From positions 4,299,442 through 4,363,441 of the forward strand of contig NC_087392.1 of the NCBI RefSeq assembly GCF_963675165.1: a DNA stretch of 64,000 bases, in the 5' to 3' direction. Both the position numbers and the translations under genes were made by a program. The DNA is from Halichondria panicea (Eukaryota; Porifera; Demospongiae; Suberitida; Halichondriidae). Below, piece by piece: positions 26,301-37,445 of the stretch; positions within the stretch are counted from its first letter, which is position 1, and each line of letters starts with the position of its first letter. The notes beneath the pieces were generated by a model. That model was not told the origin of the DNA. It searched no databases and worked only from the letters and a program-made list of their open reading frames with translations.

Positions 26301-29300
26301 TTGAGGTATGAACGGGGGGGGGCATGTCAATTATTTGCAGTCATGAATACCGAGCTCTAAATCCTTATTATTATACAAGTCCAACCGTTAATTTTGTGAG
26401 AAAGTAGTGTTGGCTCAAGGACACAAACAAGATGGGTTGGTGTTATGATTGGCATAGTGAAACTAACAGCTTCTATAGCTTCTAGCCACGTTCTCATGGA
26501 CTTTGATTCGTGGATATGCAAACTAAAGCTTCTTTCTCAAGTTATGGCTAGTTTGACTCGCATGCAGTGAAGGCTGTTGTAGTCTCTTCAGAATATTTCA
26601 TAGCATCGTCTGTTCGCACAAACTTTCTATTCAACTTATGAGTTAGCCTTGCACTAAAGCGCTATAGCTGTTAGTTACAAGAGAGCTACAAAACTACATG
26701 CTTCTATCCTCTGGCTTCTATCCTTGTGAAGATCATTCATCAATTAAGCCATCAGATACTTCTGTTCCCATTAAGCTCCTCATCTATAATGACTGTGTGT
26801 TTCAGTCAACAATAATTACATAAAATAACACAAAGCAAACTAATTACCTCTCTATATACACTCTATACATAATTATTTTGAGCGAAAGCAAAACATGGCG
26901 AGAGGCATTAGCACAGCGCAGCTTGCAATTAAGGTGATTGTGTTAACTATACACTATGACACAGTGTTAACACTGTAGCCTAGAATCATGCGATGTATAC
27001 ATGTCAAGATCCATGCACCAATTCAATGAGAACTTGGTACTCAGTGCTTCCAAACCTGCCTATTATTCTCATGAGCTAACTTTCACCCAAAAAGGTGCCT
27101 ACGTGCTGGCCTATAACTGAGAGTGCTGCAAAGAAGATCGACCATGCACATCAAATATTTTGCACTATACTGAGCAGACTAATTATAGACTTTAAGCCGG
27201 TTGCTCTGAGGATCTGTCTCTATTGATAACTATACTAGTCCTTGTAGGCTACTACCGAATTTTGGACTGGTACTCTCTTGTAGCAATGGACGAGTTTGAG
27301 TATCTAGCCCTAGTGTCCATCAATGGTTTGTGTTTCTGTGTATGCAACCGCTTTTGCCACTCAAGATGGTGGATAGCAACAGTTGCTAACTTTTTTTGCT
27401 TGAAACATAAGCTTTCGCTTGCGCATGCTCTCCAATGCTTAATCACTTAATCATCAATGCTGTACATTTAGGAGAAAAAAACTCTCAGAAAGCATCTGAA
27501 AAAAAGGATCAAGACGTCAGTTACCTTGAAGTGAGTTAATTAAGTACATAATTCTCCAGATATATTTTAGTAGGTATAATTATATGCAATACCATTCTGA
27601 TAAGCATTGGTCTATTACAAGATTTCTGGAATTGAATTGAGTACACCAATCAAGAACCCATAAAAAGTATATTTTGTACGTACTACTGGTTTGCACAAAT
27701 AAAGTACTTCTCTATTCTGTACAAGGAAAACAAAACTCTCACGGAGCAACTGGAAAAGATGGATAAAGACATCAGTTACTTTAGAGTTGAGTTTCTCTGA
27801 TTAGCCCCTCCCCATGCATGCAAAGTAGTTAGAATGTCTTTTGATACTCACCTCAGGGATGTATGGAAGACTCGAAGAATTATGAGAAAAGTATCAAGGA
27901 AATGATTGACACCATGGCAGCTGAAAAGAAGGCCTTAATAGATGAGAATGAGCAGTTAAAGTCTGAAAACTCTGACCTTAAGACGCAACTTGAAACTGAA
28001 CAAGCAACGGTACCATTTTGTATTCATATGAGAATTGCAGATTATCAGATAATTGTGTTTAGAAAGCTAGTAGTTAATAGATCTGAAACAACAGATTTCT
28101 GCATTATACCGGGGTACAAGTGGTTTCACAACACATGTACTGGTATACATGTATGATTGTCCTATAGATTCGTGTTAATTATACACACCATCCCCACCTA
28201 TACCTATACGTACTGTATCATTGAGTCTGATATAGCATCGTAAGTAATTCTGTGTAATTATGCAGCCTGCAGATGTTCAAGCCAACATTGAGAAATCTGA
28301 AACGATTTGCCAAACTCTTAAAGGAGGCTTAGGAGAGTGTCAATCCCTGATTAGTAGGTATGTGTGTATCAAACCCTAACCGTAATCCGGTTCTGTTAAT
28401 TTGTAGTCAACTACCGGACCAGGGTAACATGGCATATATTGATGAAAGTAGTACATGTATTATACAGCAATGTAGTTGTAGCCAACACTGGACATGCAAG
28501 CGTAAAACATCTGCAGGGCTTTTATTTGGTCTAGCTGCGCATCTTAAAGGATTTATATACATGTAGGTTATACAGGCGCCTGAGCAGTTTATATATAAGT
28601 ATTACCACCCTTATAGCCTGCTAATAAGCTTAATGTATGTATAGTGATTTGTCTTCATTGTACGTACTTTTGCATCACAACAACAGGTTCCAAGATGGGT
28701 TGGCTGCATTTCAAACTGATTACAAACTCTTAACAAAGGTTACTGAGGAGCGTGACCGCCTCAAGAGTGAAACCATACACCAGAGAAAAACTATAGCAAC
28801 CAGCCAGGATGTAAGTGTTGCGTACAATCGTGTATATTATTACCTTAAGGTTATACGGTAAACCGTTTGCGTGCTCATTAATTATTCATGAGCTATATCT
28901 AGTGACGTGAGAGCAGCTAGAATGAGGGTGGAAGTCAAGCTGAAACGCAGTAGTCATTTCATGGCTCAAATAGACAAGATAGCTTAGGTACAGTCTACTG
29001 TAGCTTCACTATATATATGCAGGGCGACTCGAAAAAAGGCTACTGAAAGCTCACAAGAGGCTGTTTCCTTGGCTCTGACCACCATTTTAAGTGGTGTTAG
29101 TTTACGAGACTTTTTGGCCTGGAAAGAAAAAACTGCTTCGAGTTTCCCTCTAGAATGGTAAGAAGCATCGTATAAGAGCAAGAACACAGAGCTAGAAGTG
29201 TTTTTGGAAGTTTAAAATGACTACTAGTTGTGTTGTTTCTAGTAAACTTTGATGATCGCTCAGAGCTTCCACTGAAAGATGTTTTGAAGATTGATACTTC

Positions 29301-31797
29301 TTATACAGAATGATATACCAATATATTTATCATATAGCTATATATGTGTTTCAAACTTCTTTCATGGCATTTATAGTTTCACAAAAATCATCAAAAAATC
29401 ATGAATAATTATTTACGCAGGTATTAATACTGCTATTTCTGCGAATGAGAGTAAAATCACAAAAATGTGTACTCGCGGCTAATTGGAAAATGTACTATAA
29501 CTCACATGCGAGAATTACAAACGCTATGCAACTTTAGCAGAATTTAATACCAGCAAGATGTGTTAAAAAAATCTACCTGTGATTTATGTTACCTTAAAGT
29601 ATCGTCAGGCATGTAGCAATGTTAACCTCCACGAAAGTTTCCCGCTATACGGTATATACCATTGGATTCCTTGTTAAAAAAAACATGCTTTAGAGCTCAT
29701 AAGCTGGAGAGTTTGTATACGTTAAAGTTATATTTTCGTATTTAGTCGTTTGAGCAGTTCCGACAACAATCAGAGCGTAATTTCGAAGAAGTGAACAATA
29801 GATGTGAGCAACAAATCAATCAAAGGATACAGCAAGAGGTAAATATAATGTACATAGCTGTATTTTTTGAAGTTAAATAACCGATAATTTGTGTATACAG
29901 TAGACCCTCGCTAATACGAACCCCTTTAGTTTGAAAGTGGAGGGGAGGGCATGTCAGTATAGATAGACTACTGTGCATTCGCACTCTAACTTGCTCTGCT
30001 GAATTTTATTAATTAATAAACGTGCTCTCAGCTAGTACATAATGTACAATGTCCACTGCAAAGAAAACTAAGAGAGCTCACAAACTCACTCTATTGGAGA
30101 GAACTTTTGTATATATTCTAGCTATAACAGCTTCCCTTCTGGCCACATGCAGTAATACAATACGTGGAACCTATGTTAACAACCACCTCCGAATAAAAGC
30201 CAGCTGCTATATAACGGCCAGGCACTCAGGACCCAAATGAACAGTTTGTGTACAAAACAACCTCTCAGCAAAGGCCGCCTCTGTATAAAGGCCAAAACAT
30301 TGTTCCCCAAATGTATCCGTTATAGAGGGGTTCCACTGTACATGTATACACGTCTTCGTTAATGATATTCATAATCACTTACAATGACATCCGTTAATCC
30401 AGAAATTTCATGTACCTTATATTACTAGAATGTTTTGCGGATGAACAACCTTTGCGAATGAGCTAAATGAGCAGAAATGTTGACCCTTTGCGATCTAGCT
30501 ATTGCGTTATGGCAAGGATCGTGTGTATTTAGTAATAATTTAGGTTTTGCGGATTTTATTGTTGCGAATTGATCAATCTTCGCAAATGTTTGATGCTCGC
30601 AAAACACTCTAGTAATACGGTATTCGAATGAAATCTGGTCCCTCTCTAGCAAGAGTCTACTGTACTAATATAGTTAGGTTCACATGTACATGCACAAATC
30701 ATGCGTATTTACAGAGTCAAACAAGTAGAATGCTCAAGCAGCTGAACAAACGTATGAAAGAGACTGCCTTGCTTGTGCCATCCAAAAAGGTAATCCATAA
30801 TTTTATGCGTCAAGTATATATAATACTATAGTATAGTAAGTATAATACTATTGTTGTTATTTCTTTTGTTGTGCAGACCAATGAGTTGGTGAAACGCCAG
30901 TATAGTCAGGATGTTAAGGCTTTCACTGTGAAATCAACGACACCTATCCAGTATTCTGATCGAAACCGAATTGGGAGGGGCAGTTTTGGATGTGTGTATG
31001 CAGTCAACTTGAATGGGACCCCTTGCATTGCTAAGCGTCTACATGACATACTTATGGGGCGGGGAAAACAAGAAAATGTTACACTGGAGGAAAAGCAAGC
31101 ATGTCACGAAAATTTGTGTCGCGAATGCGTTTTAATGAGTCAAGCAGAACATCCCAATGTTGTCAAATTCATTGGAGTACAGTTTGGTAAAGATGAGTTT
31201 GATCTGATGCTGTTTATGGAACAACTTCACATTGACCTTGCAGTGTACCTCAGCAGTACCTCAGACATGCCCCTTCCTTCAAAGGTCTCAATACTTCACG
31301 ATGTCTCCTGTGGGCTACTCTATCTTCACGAGGAGTGTTCTATCATCCACCGTGATCTCACAGCTGCCAATATTCTCCTAACAGCTGACAACCGAGCCAA
31401 GATAGCCGACCTTGGTGTGTCAAGAATTTTTACAAGATCTTTGTTTCAACTCTCGAAAATTCCTGGTACGCTTCCATACATGCCTCCTGAAGCTCTCCAA
31501 GATGGTGCTAAATACGATGAAAGCCTTGACATCTTCTCATTTGGTGTTCTCACTCTTTTTGTTGGGAATCAGATGTCACCTGACCTCTCCTGGGATCATG
31601 TGCCCGATGATATACATGCCAAGGGGGAGCAAGAAATCTTCAAGCGAAAAAAGTGGATTGAGATGATGAAACCAAAAGAACCTGAACTAATATCTCTTGT
31701 CCTGTGGTGCTTGTCTGATGACCCTAAAAGCCGACCCAGCACTTATTGTGTGAATGTTATCCTTCAAGAAATGAAAATGACTTTTAGTAACTGTTAA
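23360..31797 (+). CDS. Coiled-coil protein with C-terminal tyrosine-kinase-like kinase domain
   Basis: Proposed exons are 23360-23554, 25754-26305, 27726-27785, 27857-28009, 28266-28357, 28687-28810, 29746-29838, 30715-30789 and 30877-31797; phases agree, giving 754 residues. Residues 1-65 are Ser-rich. A Lys-rich patch (KKLPKKKKAGRKK) lies near 110, and long coiled coil covers about 66-440. The kinase domain (about 475-750) is complete: glycine loop GRGSFG near 481, ATP-binding Lys in CIAKRL, helix-C Glu in CRECVLM, HRDLTAANILL near 606, DLG in place of DFG near 626, and MPPEAL. HRDLTAAN and the overall pattern fit the TKL/TK branch; sponges carry many such kinases. Substrate and partners are unknown. 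The N-terminal exons could be a separate gene, since introns are long and contain repeats; the 27726 exon uses a weak GTTGAG donor. No exact family name is assigned. Confidence 0.7.
23758..23860. repeat. GCAA-rich foldback family, partial copy
   Basis: This is a fragment with GATATTTTGCTG, AAATCAGCAGAAAATTGACC and TTGCGATCTAAGCATTGC, matching the first half of the copies at 24756, 30421 and 60149. Confidence 0.7.
23980..24093. repeat. Short inverted repeat pair
   Basis: CCAGGCCTTACTTTTTCTT at 23980-23998 is mirrored by AAGAAAAAGTAAGGCCTGG at 24075-24093. Similar text ('cacgcgacttcccga', 'ctcctttttcctaactc') appears at 24560-24605, suggesting more of the same repeat family in this 2.2-kb intron. 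Confidence 0.6.
24756..24958. repeat. GCAA-rich foldback family, full copy
   Basis: This carries the family blocks AAAAGTTGACCCTTTGCGAT, GGCAAGGATCGTGTGTATTT, TTTTGCGGATTTTACTGTTG and GTTTGATGCTTGCAAAACAT. It is about 200 bp, in the intron after the first exon of the kinase gene. Confidence 0.8.
25106..25259. repeat. TACCGTATA-type foldback, short copy
   Basis: It starts near CACTGTACAGCGGGTAATTT and ends with CCCCACGAAACTTACCCACT plus ATACGGTGG. It is related to the 208-bp element at 34862. Confidence 0.75.
27472..27530 (+). pseudogene. Frameshifted duplicate of a kinase-gene micro-exon
   Basis: A 59-nt segment with a good acceptor (tttag) and donor (gtgagt) resembles the 60-nt exon 27726-27785 along its length (both read ACTCTCA...CATCTGAAAA/CAACTGGAAAA then AAAGAC...TCAGTTAC). 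One base is missing after CTG. Including it would shift the frame of the following exons, so it was left out of the model. Confidence 0.65.
30155..30345. repeat. Foldback element, ACAGTGGAACC family
   Basis: It reads ACGTGGAACCTATGTTAACA at one end and GAGGGGTTCCACTGTACATG at the other. It is the reverse-complement relative of 14297-14462, in an intron of the kinase gene. Confidence 0.75.
30421..30623. repeat. GCAA-rich foldback family, full copy
   Basis: It is bounded by TTACTAGAATGTTTTGCGGA and GCAAAACACTCTAGTAATAC, which are inverse to each other. The inner blocks are shared with 60149-60356 almost word for word. About 203 bp, in an intron. Confidence 0.85.
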
Positions 31798-32487
31798 ACT
31801 CTAGACATGAATGAACTTTAACATTACTTGTGTCACTTTAATTGTATATGTATTAGCATTATTTTTCATGAAATGAACAACCTCTAGTGAAAAGTTTTGA
31901 ATGTGATATAGATAGATAGATAGATAGATAAATTTTCATTTGAATAGGAATGCTGCATCCACCATAATGGTAGGTTTTCATGCAGGCCCTATATAAAAGA
32001 AAAGAAAAAATATAAAACATACATTTAGATAATTAATTCATATATGACAGGTGTTCTCCTAGATTGTGATGTGTAGGGTTTTCAGGGAGGTTTTGAACGA
32101 CTTTAAGGTGGGGCATGATTTTGAGGATAGCGGGAGACGGTTGTAGTGCAGAGCATAAAGTATAGCATTCCATGTACATGCATGGCAGCAACCACAATAA
32201 ATTATTATGATGATAGGTCTATATCTTGAGCTGCTGTATATACGTATCAGGAGCACATGCATGCATGAGGAGATGGAGAGCGACTAATTACTAAGCATAA
32301 TTATATAGTAATATCGTCTAACCACATTTCCTTGTTTGTAATATAAGTGCTCTGTATAGTAAGGTATCTAATTAGCCCCAACAAACTACCGTATAGCGGG
32401 TAATTTTCGGGGGACAAAATATTCGTGGTCCACGTGTACAGTAACTGTATAATATACGTACGTATTCCTTCTGTGCGATATCTGTAA

Positions 32488-32835
32488 TTAGGCCAGTGTT
32501 CGTCAATGTCTTGTTTCTGGTTTGGAAATCACTTTACCACTAGTGAGGAGGGAGGTTATCATTATTCATTATTGTGACATCACTCCTGTAAAACCCCATT
32601 TCCTGTTAATTAAAATAACCACACTGGATATACAATAAAACCACAAATATGAAAAAGGAAAATCTTACCTAATCTATGCTGCAATCTATGCTATTTATCA
32701 TGTGACACACCCACAAGTAGGTGTGGCTAATGAAAATAATGGAGTGATGTCATAATAATGAGTTTTTTGATGAGGCAGTGAAATTTGAGGAGGGAGGTAA
32801 CCAGAAACAAGACATTGATTAACATTGGCCTTATG
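32488..32835. repeat. Foldback element, inverted arms ~100 bp
   Basis: The arm with AATGTCTTGTTTCTGGTT (32488-32590) is inverted at 32735-32835 (AACCAGAAACAAGACATT). Both arms also carry a GACATCACTCC block. It has no coding content. Confidence 0.75.
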
Positions 32836-32951
32836 TGCTGAATTATATAATTTGCACTTCACTGCATGATTGATCCTTGAGCAGCTGTAGCAGTCTAAAG
32901 CTCGACAGACAACACACAAATTATAATTATACCTCGCTGTGCATGCACATA

Positions 32952-32971
32952 CTAACCCTAACCCTAACCCT
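32952..32971. repeat. Short interstitial telomere-like run
   Basis: Three CTAACC units occur in tandem (CTAACCCTAACCCTAACCCT), the TTAGGG repeat on the other strand. It is too short to be a telomere and may be chance or a repair scar. Confidence 0.7.
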
Positions 32972-33268
32972 TATAATTATAAGCAAATGCATATTAAGTA
33001 TAACTTATGTTATAGTAATTAATTTGTCATGTCAAAAGCAGTTAATGACTCCGCCTCGTGTCCTGGGTTCAGTATTATAATGGTTGCTATCAGAGCAATA
33101 GATAATTGTGGCCTCTTAAGTACGAAATCCGAAAGATTATTGCCTTTTTCTTTATAATCCGGCTCCAGTATATATAGCTATGACGTATATAAGACTGCAC
33201 TCTAGGAATGGAGATTTATATGAAGAAAAGGTAGATTAATCGTTTGGATTTTGATGTCAATTTTCTGA

Positions 33269-33371
33269 GAGCCAAAAGTTACAATGTGTACCTTGATGGT
33301 GAGACGACAAACTTGTCAGGATAGAACACCTTCACTGCTCTGCTTATCAGGTCAGCTATTGTAGTCGACTA
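33269..33371 (-). pseudogene. Displaced copy of a RAPGEF2 RA-domain exon
   Basis: These 103 bp match 41884-41986, which spans the 77-nt RAPGEF2 coding exon 41983-41907, with six mismatches. Flanking intron bases at both ends are included. The copy keeps an AG before and a GT after, and its reading frame has no stop. It lies beyond the propeller gene, outside the RAPGEF2 transcription unit. Confidence 0.85.
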
Positions 33372-34064
33372 CAATTACAGTACAACAGTACACTGGCAAC
33401 ACGAGAGTTAAGGTTCGTCCGTTTGGAATCGCTTCCAACTTTTGTACAGAGGGACTCCAAACTAAGTCTTGTTCACCATCACCAAACCATTTTCAACTAC
33501 TGCATGTTATATACAGATGGAACTCTGAACTACATCTTTAATAGTTAGGAGAGGTTTGCACTTAGCGAACCCTTTTCACAACTGTACATATTAGTAAACA
33601 TCGATATGATGTATATAGATTGTTTGCTACAGTCTGTTGTAGAAGTGATATTAGGTTTGCAATGCATTGCGCATGTGCAGTACACAATGTCACGTGCTTA
33701 TTATATAGCAGCTACCGCTTTTCTGTACATGTTCTTGGTATACGTGGTGCAGCGTACATCAAAATTTATACCCTAGCTACAGAAGGCTAATTTTCCATCT
33801 TGTGGTTTCGAAGCATGCAATAAAAGGTCAAAGGTGGGATCTCTTCTCACAAGCTGGTTTGTCTGTGGCGCGATAGCTCAAAAGCATGAAGCTAGTGGTG
33901 GTGTATAAACCCAGGGGCGCGAGGGTGAACTCGATCAGTATACATGTAAAACATATAACCCCATGTGCTGTTTTAATTTATGACCTTTTGACATTGGCTT
34001 ACCCCCTCTGGACTAAACCAGTCTATCCTTAGACTCGCTGGCCAGTCCTACATTTGCAAGGGAA

Positions 34065-34165
34065 TGTAACAGATTGGAGTTATGCTCTCGTCCGCGTTCT
34101 TGTTTCTACGCTTTTTGGTGTTCCCCCGGCCAATTTTTCACATTGCAAATGTTTTTGTGGGTCTT
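34065..34165. repeat. Solo arm of the 9445-9996 foldback family
   Basis: It carries GTAACAGATTGGAGTTATGC, TCTTGTTTCTACGCTTTTTG and CACATTGCAAATGTTTTTGT, close to the right arm at 9881-9996. The opposite arm is not seen nearby. Confidence 0.75.
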
Positions 34166-34476
34166 AATGTTATAGTTCAAACATGCAGATCTTGCATGCA
34201 TGTGTTCTATGGAAGATGGTGGACACTTTTATAAGTTTTATCAGGAGTTCTCTGGTTTTACAATTAGTTATATCTTATCTTAATTGGTACACTCATAACA
34301 CTTAGTAGAAAGTCTGTTATTCATAGATATAGCTTAGATGCATTGTTGCAGGGATGCCTGAAGATATTATACTTCAAAGTAGAGTTTGTAAAAGGATTTC
34401 TGTTTACCACTAAAGTGATAAAACTCCAAAAATAGTCTGGTAATGCTTGTGACAAACACACAAGCAGAAATTGTTC

Positions 34477-36978
34477 TCATAGCTCAATAGGAACTATGCT
34501 AACAGCACTACCTTCAAAACCAATCAAATACATAAACATAGAACCTACTAAAATAGGTGGCTCAAAATATTCAAGTTTTGGGACACTATAGGTCTTGTCT
34601 AGTGATCCATCTCTGGTCATTAGACGGTACACCACTGTGCCGTTTTGATGGATGAAGTAGGTGTGGCCATCAGGGTGGATGGAGGGTGGGGTGACTGATC
34701 CAAGTGAGGAGTTGCCAAATTTTTCCGATTGCCAACGAAGGGAACCACTAGGAGTCAGAGAGAACATCTGGTTGCCGCAACTGTGCGTATGTACATGTAT
34801 GTGCATGGAAACCAGAGTGTAATATTACTTTGGTCAGTCAAACTCCTGACGCTTTTCAGAATACCGTATAGCGGGTAATTTTCGTGGGGTAAAATATTCG
34901 CTATTTTCGTGGGCAGGCTGACCTCCACAAAATTTTATCGTAGGCGTGGCTTATCTGAACGTAGGAATTCCGTGCAGCCACGAGACTAAACGAAATTTTT
35001 ACTCATGAAAACTACCATTTCTCGAGTTGAACGAATTTTTTACCCCACGAAACTTACCCACTATACGGTAGTATTATAGCTTGTAAATCAAATGCACATG
35101 TATTCTTGAATCACCTGAAATACACACATCCTTGTTGATCGACCACTGGTCCACTCAGCCCACCAGCCCCTCTGTCACACCATCCATCATCATTGTATAG
35201 CAGGCCGCCTGTGGTCAGGTTGACCAGGAACAGTGCTCCCTTGCTGCCCTCACTTCCGGAGTTACTGCCATACAGAATGCCAACACTGCAAGAGGGTCTG
35301 GAGTTTGACTCACATGCAAAACAAACAAGTATACATGGACAATACTATACTAGGTATACGCACACGCATGATTAGCCTCGCGCAGAGTTGCATTTAAGTA
35401 CAATTTTAGGAGAAAGAAGGAGAGCTTGCTAGAGAGTATAGAGAATGAGAAATAGCAAATACATATACATTTTTGGTTAGAATCAGTCTCTCAAGAACTC
35501 TACTATCTCGAGTAGTAGTGTCGTTGTTGGCTTTGACTCTTATAATAGCTACAGCCTAAGCTATAGCTCTTCAAGCTAGTACGTAGCTTTTATTCTCTGC
35601 ATAATTATGCCAATAGTAGATCAGTTTGGAGGTAATAAAGATTAACCGAATGTAGCCACACCCAATTCTGCATTCCTGAGCGTGACATACATAATTATAC
35701 ATACATACATACATACATACATACATACATACATACATACATACATACATACAAAGGTTTTCTGAGATACGATGCAGTATTAGTTGCCTCGCGCTAAGGC
35801 GCTCGGCAATTATTGTTAGAGTAGCTTGGTAACATGAATATAATAATTGTGAATATAATTAAATATAATTACTAGAGCACTGCACCTTGAGAATGCAAAC
35901 AGTGCTCCTGCTGTGAACCCCAAATCAGTATACCACTGAAGGTGGGGGAAAGGAAGTGGACCTGTGCATGAGAGAGGAAAATGATTTGAGACAAGACATT
36001 CTGTACAGTCAATCCTGATATAGTATAAAAATTTGAATTTATCACCCGACTGATCATTACTGTATATACACCACCTTGAGCTGCAGTGTCGTAAGCATAA
36101 AGTCGTCCTTTCCCTTCAAAACCATCCCAAGGATCAGTTGATAGCAGCACCACCTCACCATTCAGAGCAGCGTCAGTTTGGTTGAGTGAAAGAAGTTTAG
36201 GAGCTGAGGAAAACTGCTTCGTACTGCTATTCAATGTCTGCTTTTTGGGAATGTCATTAATTGCATCTGTAAGCGGTTGCATTATATTTCCGACTTTCAA
36301 TTGCATGAAGATCCCAACTTGATAAATGTTCTTCTTTTCCCACATAATCTCACCATTGGTAATCTTGACAGCGGCGAAACTGCTTTTATCATATCCGGCC
36401 ACAAAAACACAATCTGTTTCGATGGAGAGTGAAATTGTAGTTGGATGATAGAGCTCATTAAACATTTTAGTCCATACTACTTCACCGTCTGTTGCATTGA
36501 TAGCTACAAACTGGAAGAAGGTATTCTGCTGCACCCAAGTGCTCCCAACTATCACATAATTGTGTGGCTTTGAGTACAGTGTATTTGTGAGGTACGAATT
36601 TCCGTTCGGGGACACACCACATTCCCAAATCATGCTTCCATTTGGTGCTATGGCGATCACATTAGCTCGTAAAGGATAGTACAGTACACCAAACTCGTTA
36701 ACACATGGAGAGGTCTGCGAGACAAAATTTTTAGTAGTATAGTTCCATCCAGGTTTAAACTGGCCATTGTCAACGTACTCCGTGTAGCTGGTGGAGGACT
36801 GATCTCCATACTGCTGTGTCCACCCTCCTACCTCGGATCCAGGACGCCCTAAACTTGGAGACATATCTTGCTTACTTTCTCTTAGTAGCCAGCAAGGTTT
36901 GGCAACCAGGGTTAAGCATGCCAGCAGTGAAATAGCCGTGTGTTTAGCAACAGGCTGCATTTCAACTTGAAATTGCAC
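34477..36978 (-). CDS. Secreted PQQ-type beta-propeller protein
   Basis: Four exons in transcript order are 36978-36075, 35961-35886, 35285-35115 and 34780-34477; the sum is 1455 nt, or 484 residues. The N-terminus has a hydrophobic signal segment (about residues 13-32, with AISLLACLTLV). The rest is a run of repeats of the PQQ-enzyme type, each ending in a small motif such as DGEVVW, NGEIMWEKK or NGSMIWE. It also has many Asn-X-Ser/Thr sites and a few cysteines (CGVSPNG, DGWCDRG, CGNQM), consistent with an extracellular or lumenal protein. This fold is shared by bacterial dehydrogenases and BamB-like scaffold proteins. No catalytic PQQ ligands can be judged from sequence alone, so no reaction is assigned. 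The domain is commoner in bacteria than animals, but the three introns show it is a settled nuclear gene. Confidence 0.8.
34862..35070. repeat. TACCGTATAGCGGG foldback, full copy
   Basis: It starts TACCGTATAGCGGGTAATTT and ends ACTTACCCACTATACGGTA, with TTCGTGGGGTAAAA mirrored inside. About 208 bp, in an intron of the propeller gene. It is the best-preserved copy in the window. Confidence 0.85.
35696..35753. repeat. (CATA)n microsatellite
   Basis: About 14 tandem ACAT units lie in an intron of the propeller gene. Confidence 0.95.
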
Positions 36979-37445
36979 TGTCAGCTAGCTAGGGGGTGCA
37001 TGGGGCTCATACTCGAGGGCGGTGTGTGAACGAGATGGTATGCAAGTCAAGATTTAATGCATGGTAACCGAATAAATCCGTCACTATAGAGTGATGAGAT
37101 ACCGTATAGCTGGTAATTTCCGGGGGGGGGGGGGGTAAATTATTCATATGGTTTTCGTGGTTGAACACTGGAGCACGAATATTACCCAAGGGTGACCGGA
37201 TTAACGAGAGTACTGTAAATTCTCAAGCACAAATCACCCGCAATGATGTACAATAACAATTATTGGTCATGATCATTTATTACAGGCACACAAACACATT
37301 AATTTAATATTACACAACAGAGAATACAGCGACACACTATATACACAATATATAGGAGTCAACCCAACAAAAATTAATAAGCTAGCATGGTCACAGGAGG
37401 TCTACATTTGGCACACAGTTAATTGCTGAATTGTTTGTGAGTCAA

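Larger units (their letters stand above)
31798..34476. other. 2.7-kb gene-free, repeat-rich interval
   Basis: No gene is seen between the kinase stop and the propeller-gene stop. It contains a GATA run (about 31908-31930), a foldback pair, a short CCCTAA run, a displaced RAPGEF2 exon copy and a solo foldback arm, each listed separately. A TACCGTATAGCGGGTAATTT end occurs alone at about 32387. Confidence 0.7.

Noticed and set aside
32952-32971. Telomere or chromosome end
   Set aside because: Only three repeat units occur, with ordinary genes on both sides.
36978-37189. Extra 5' exon for the propeller gene
   Set aside because: The ATG at 36978 already precedes a good signal peptide; the upstream segment is a TACCGTATA-type fragment with a G run.
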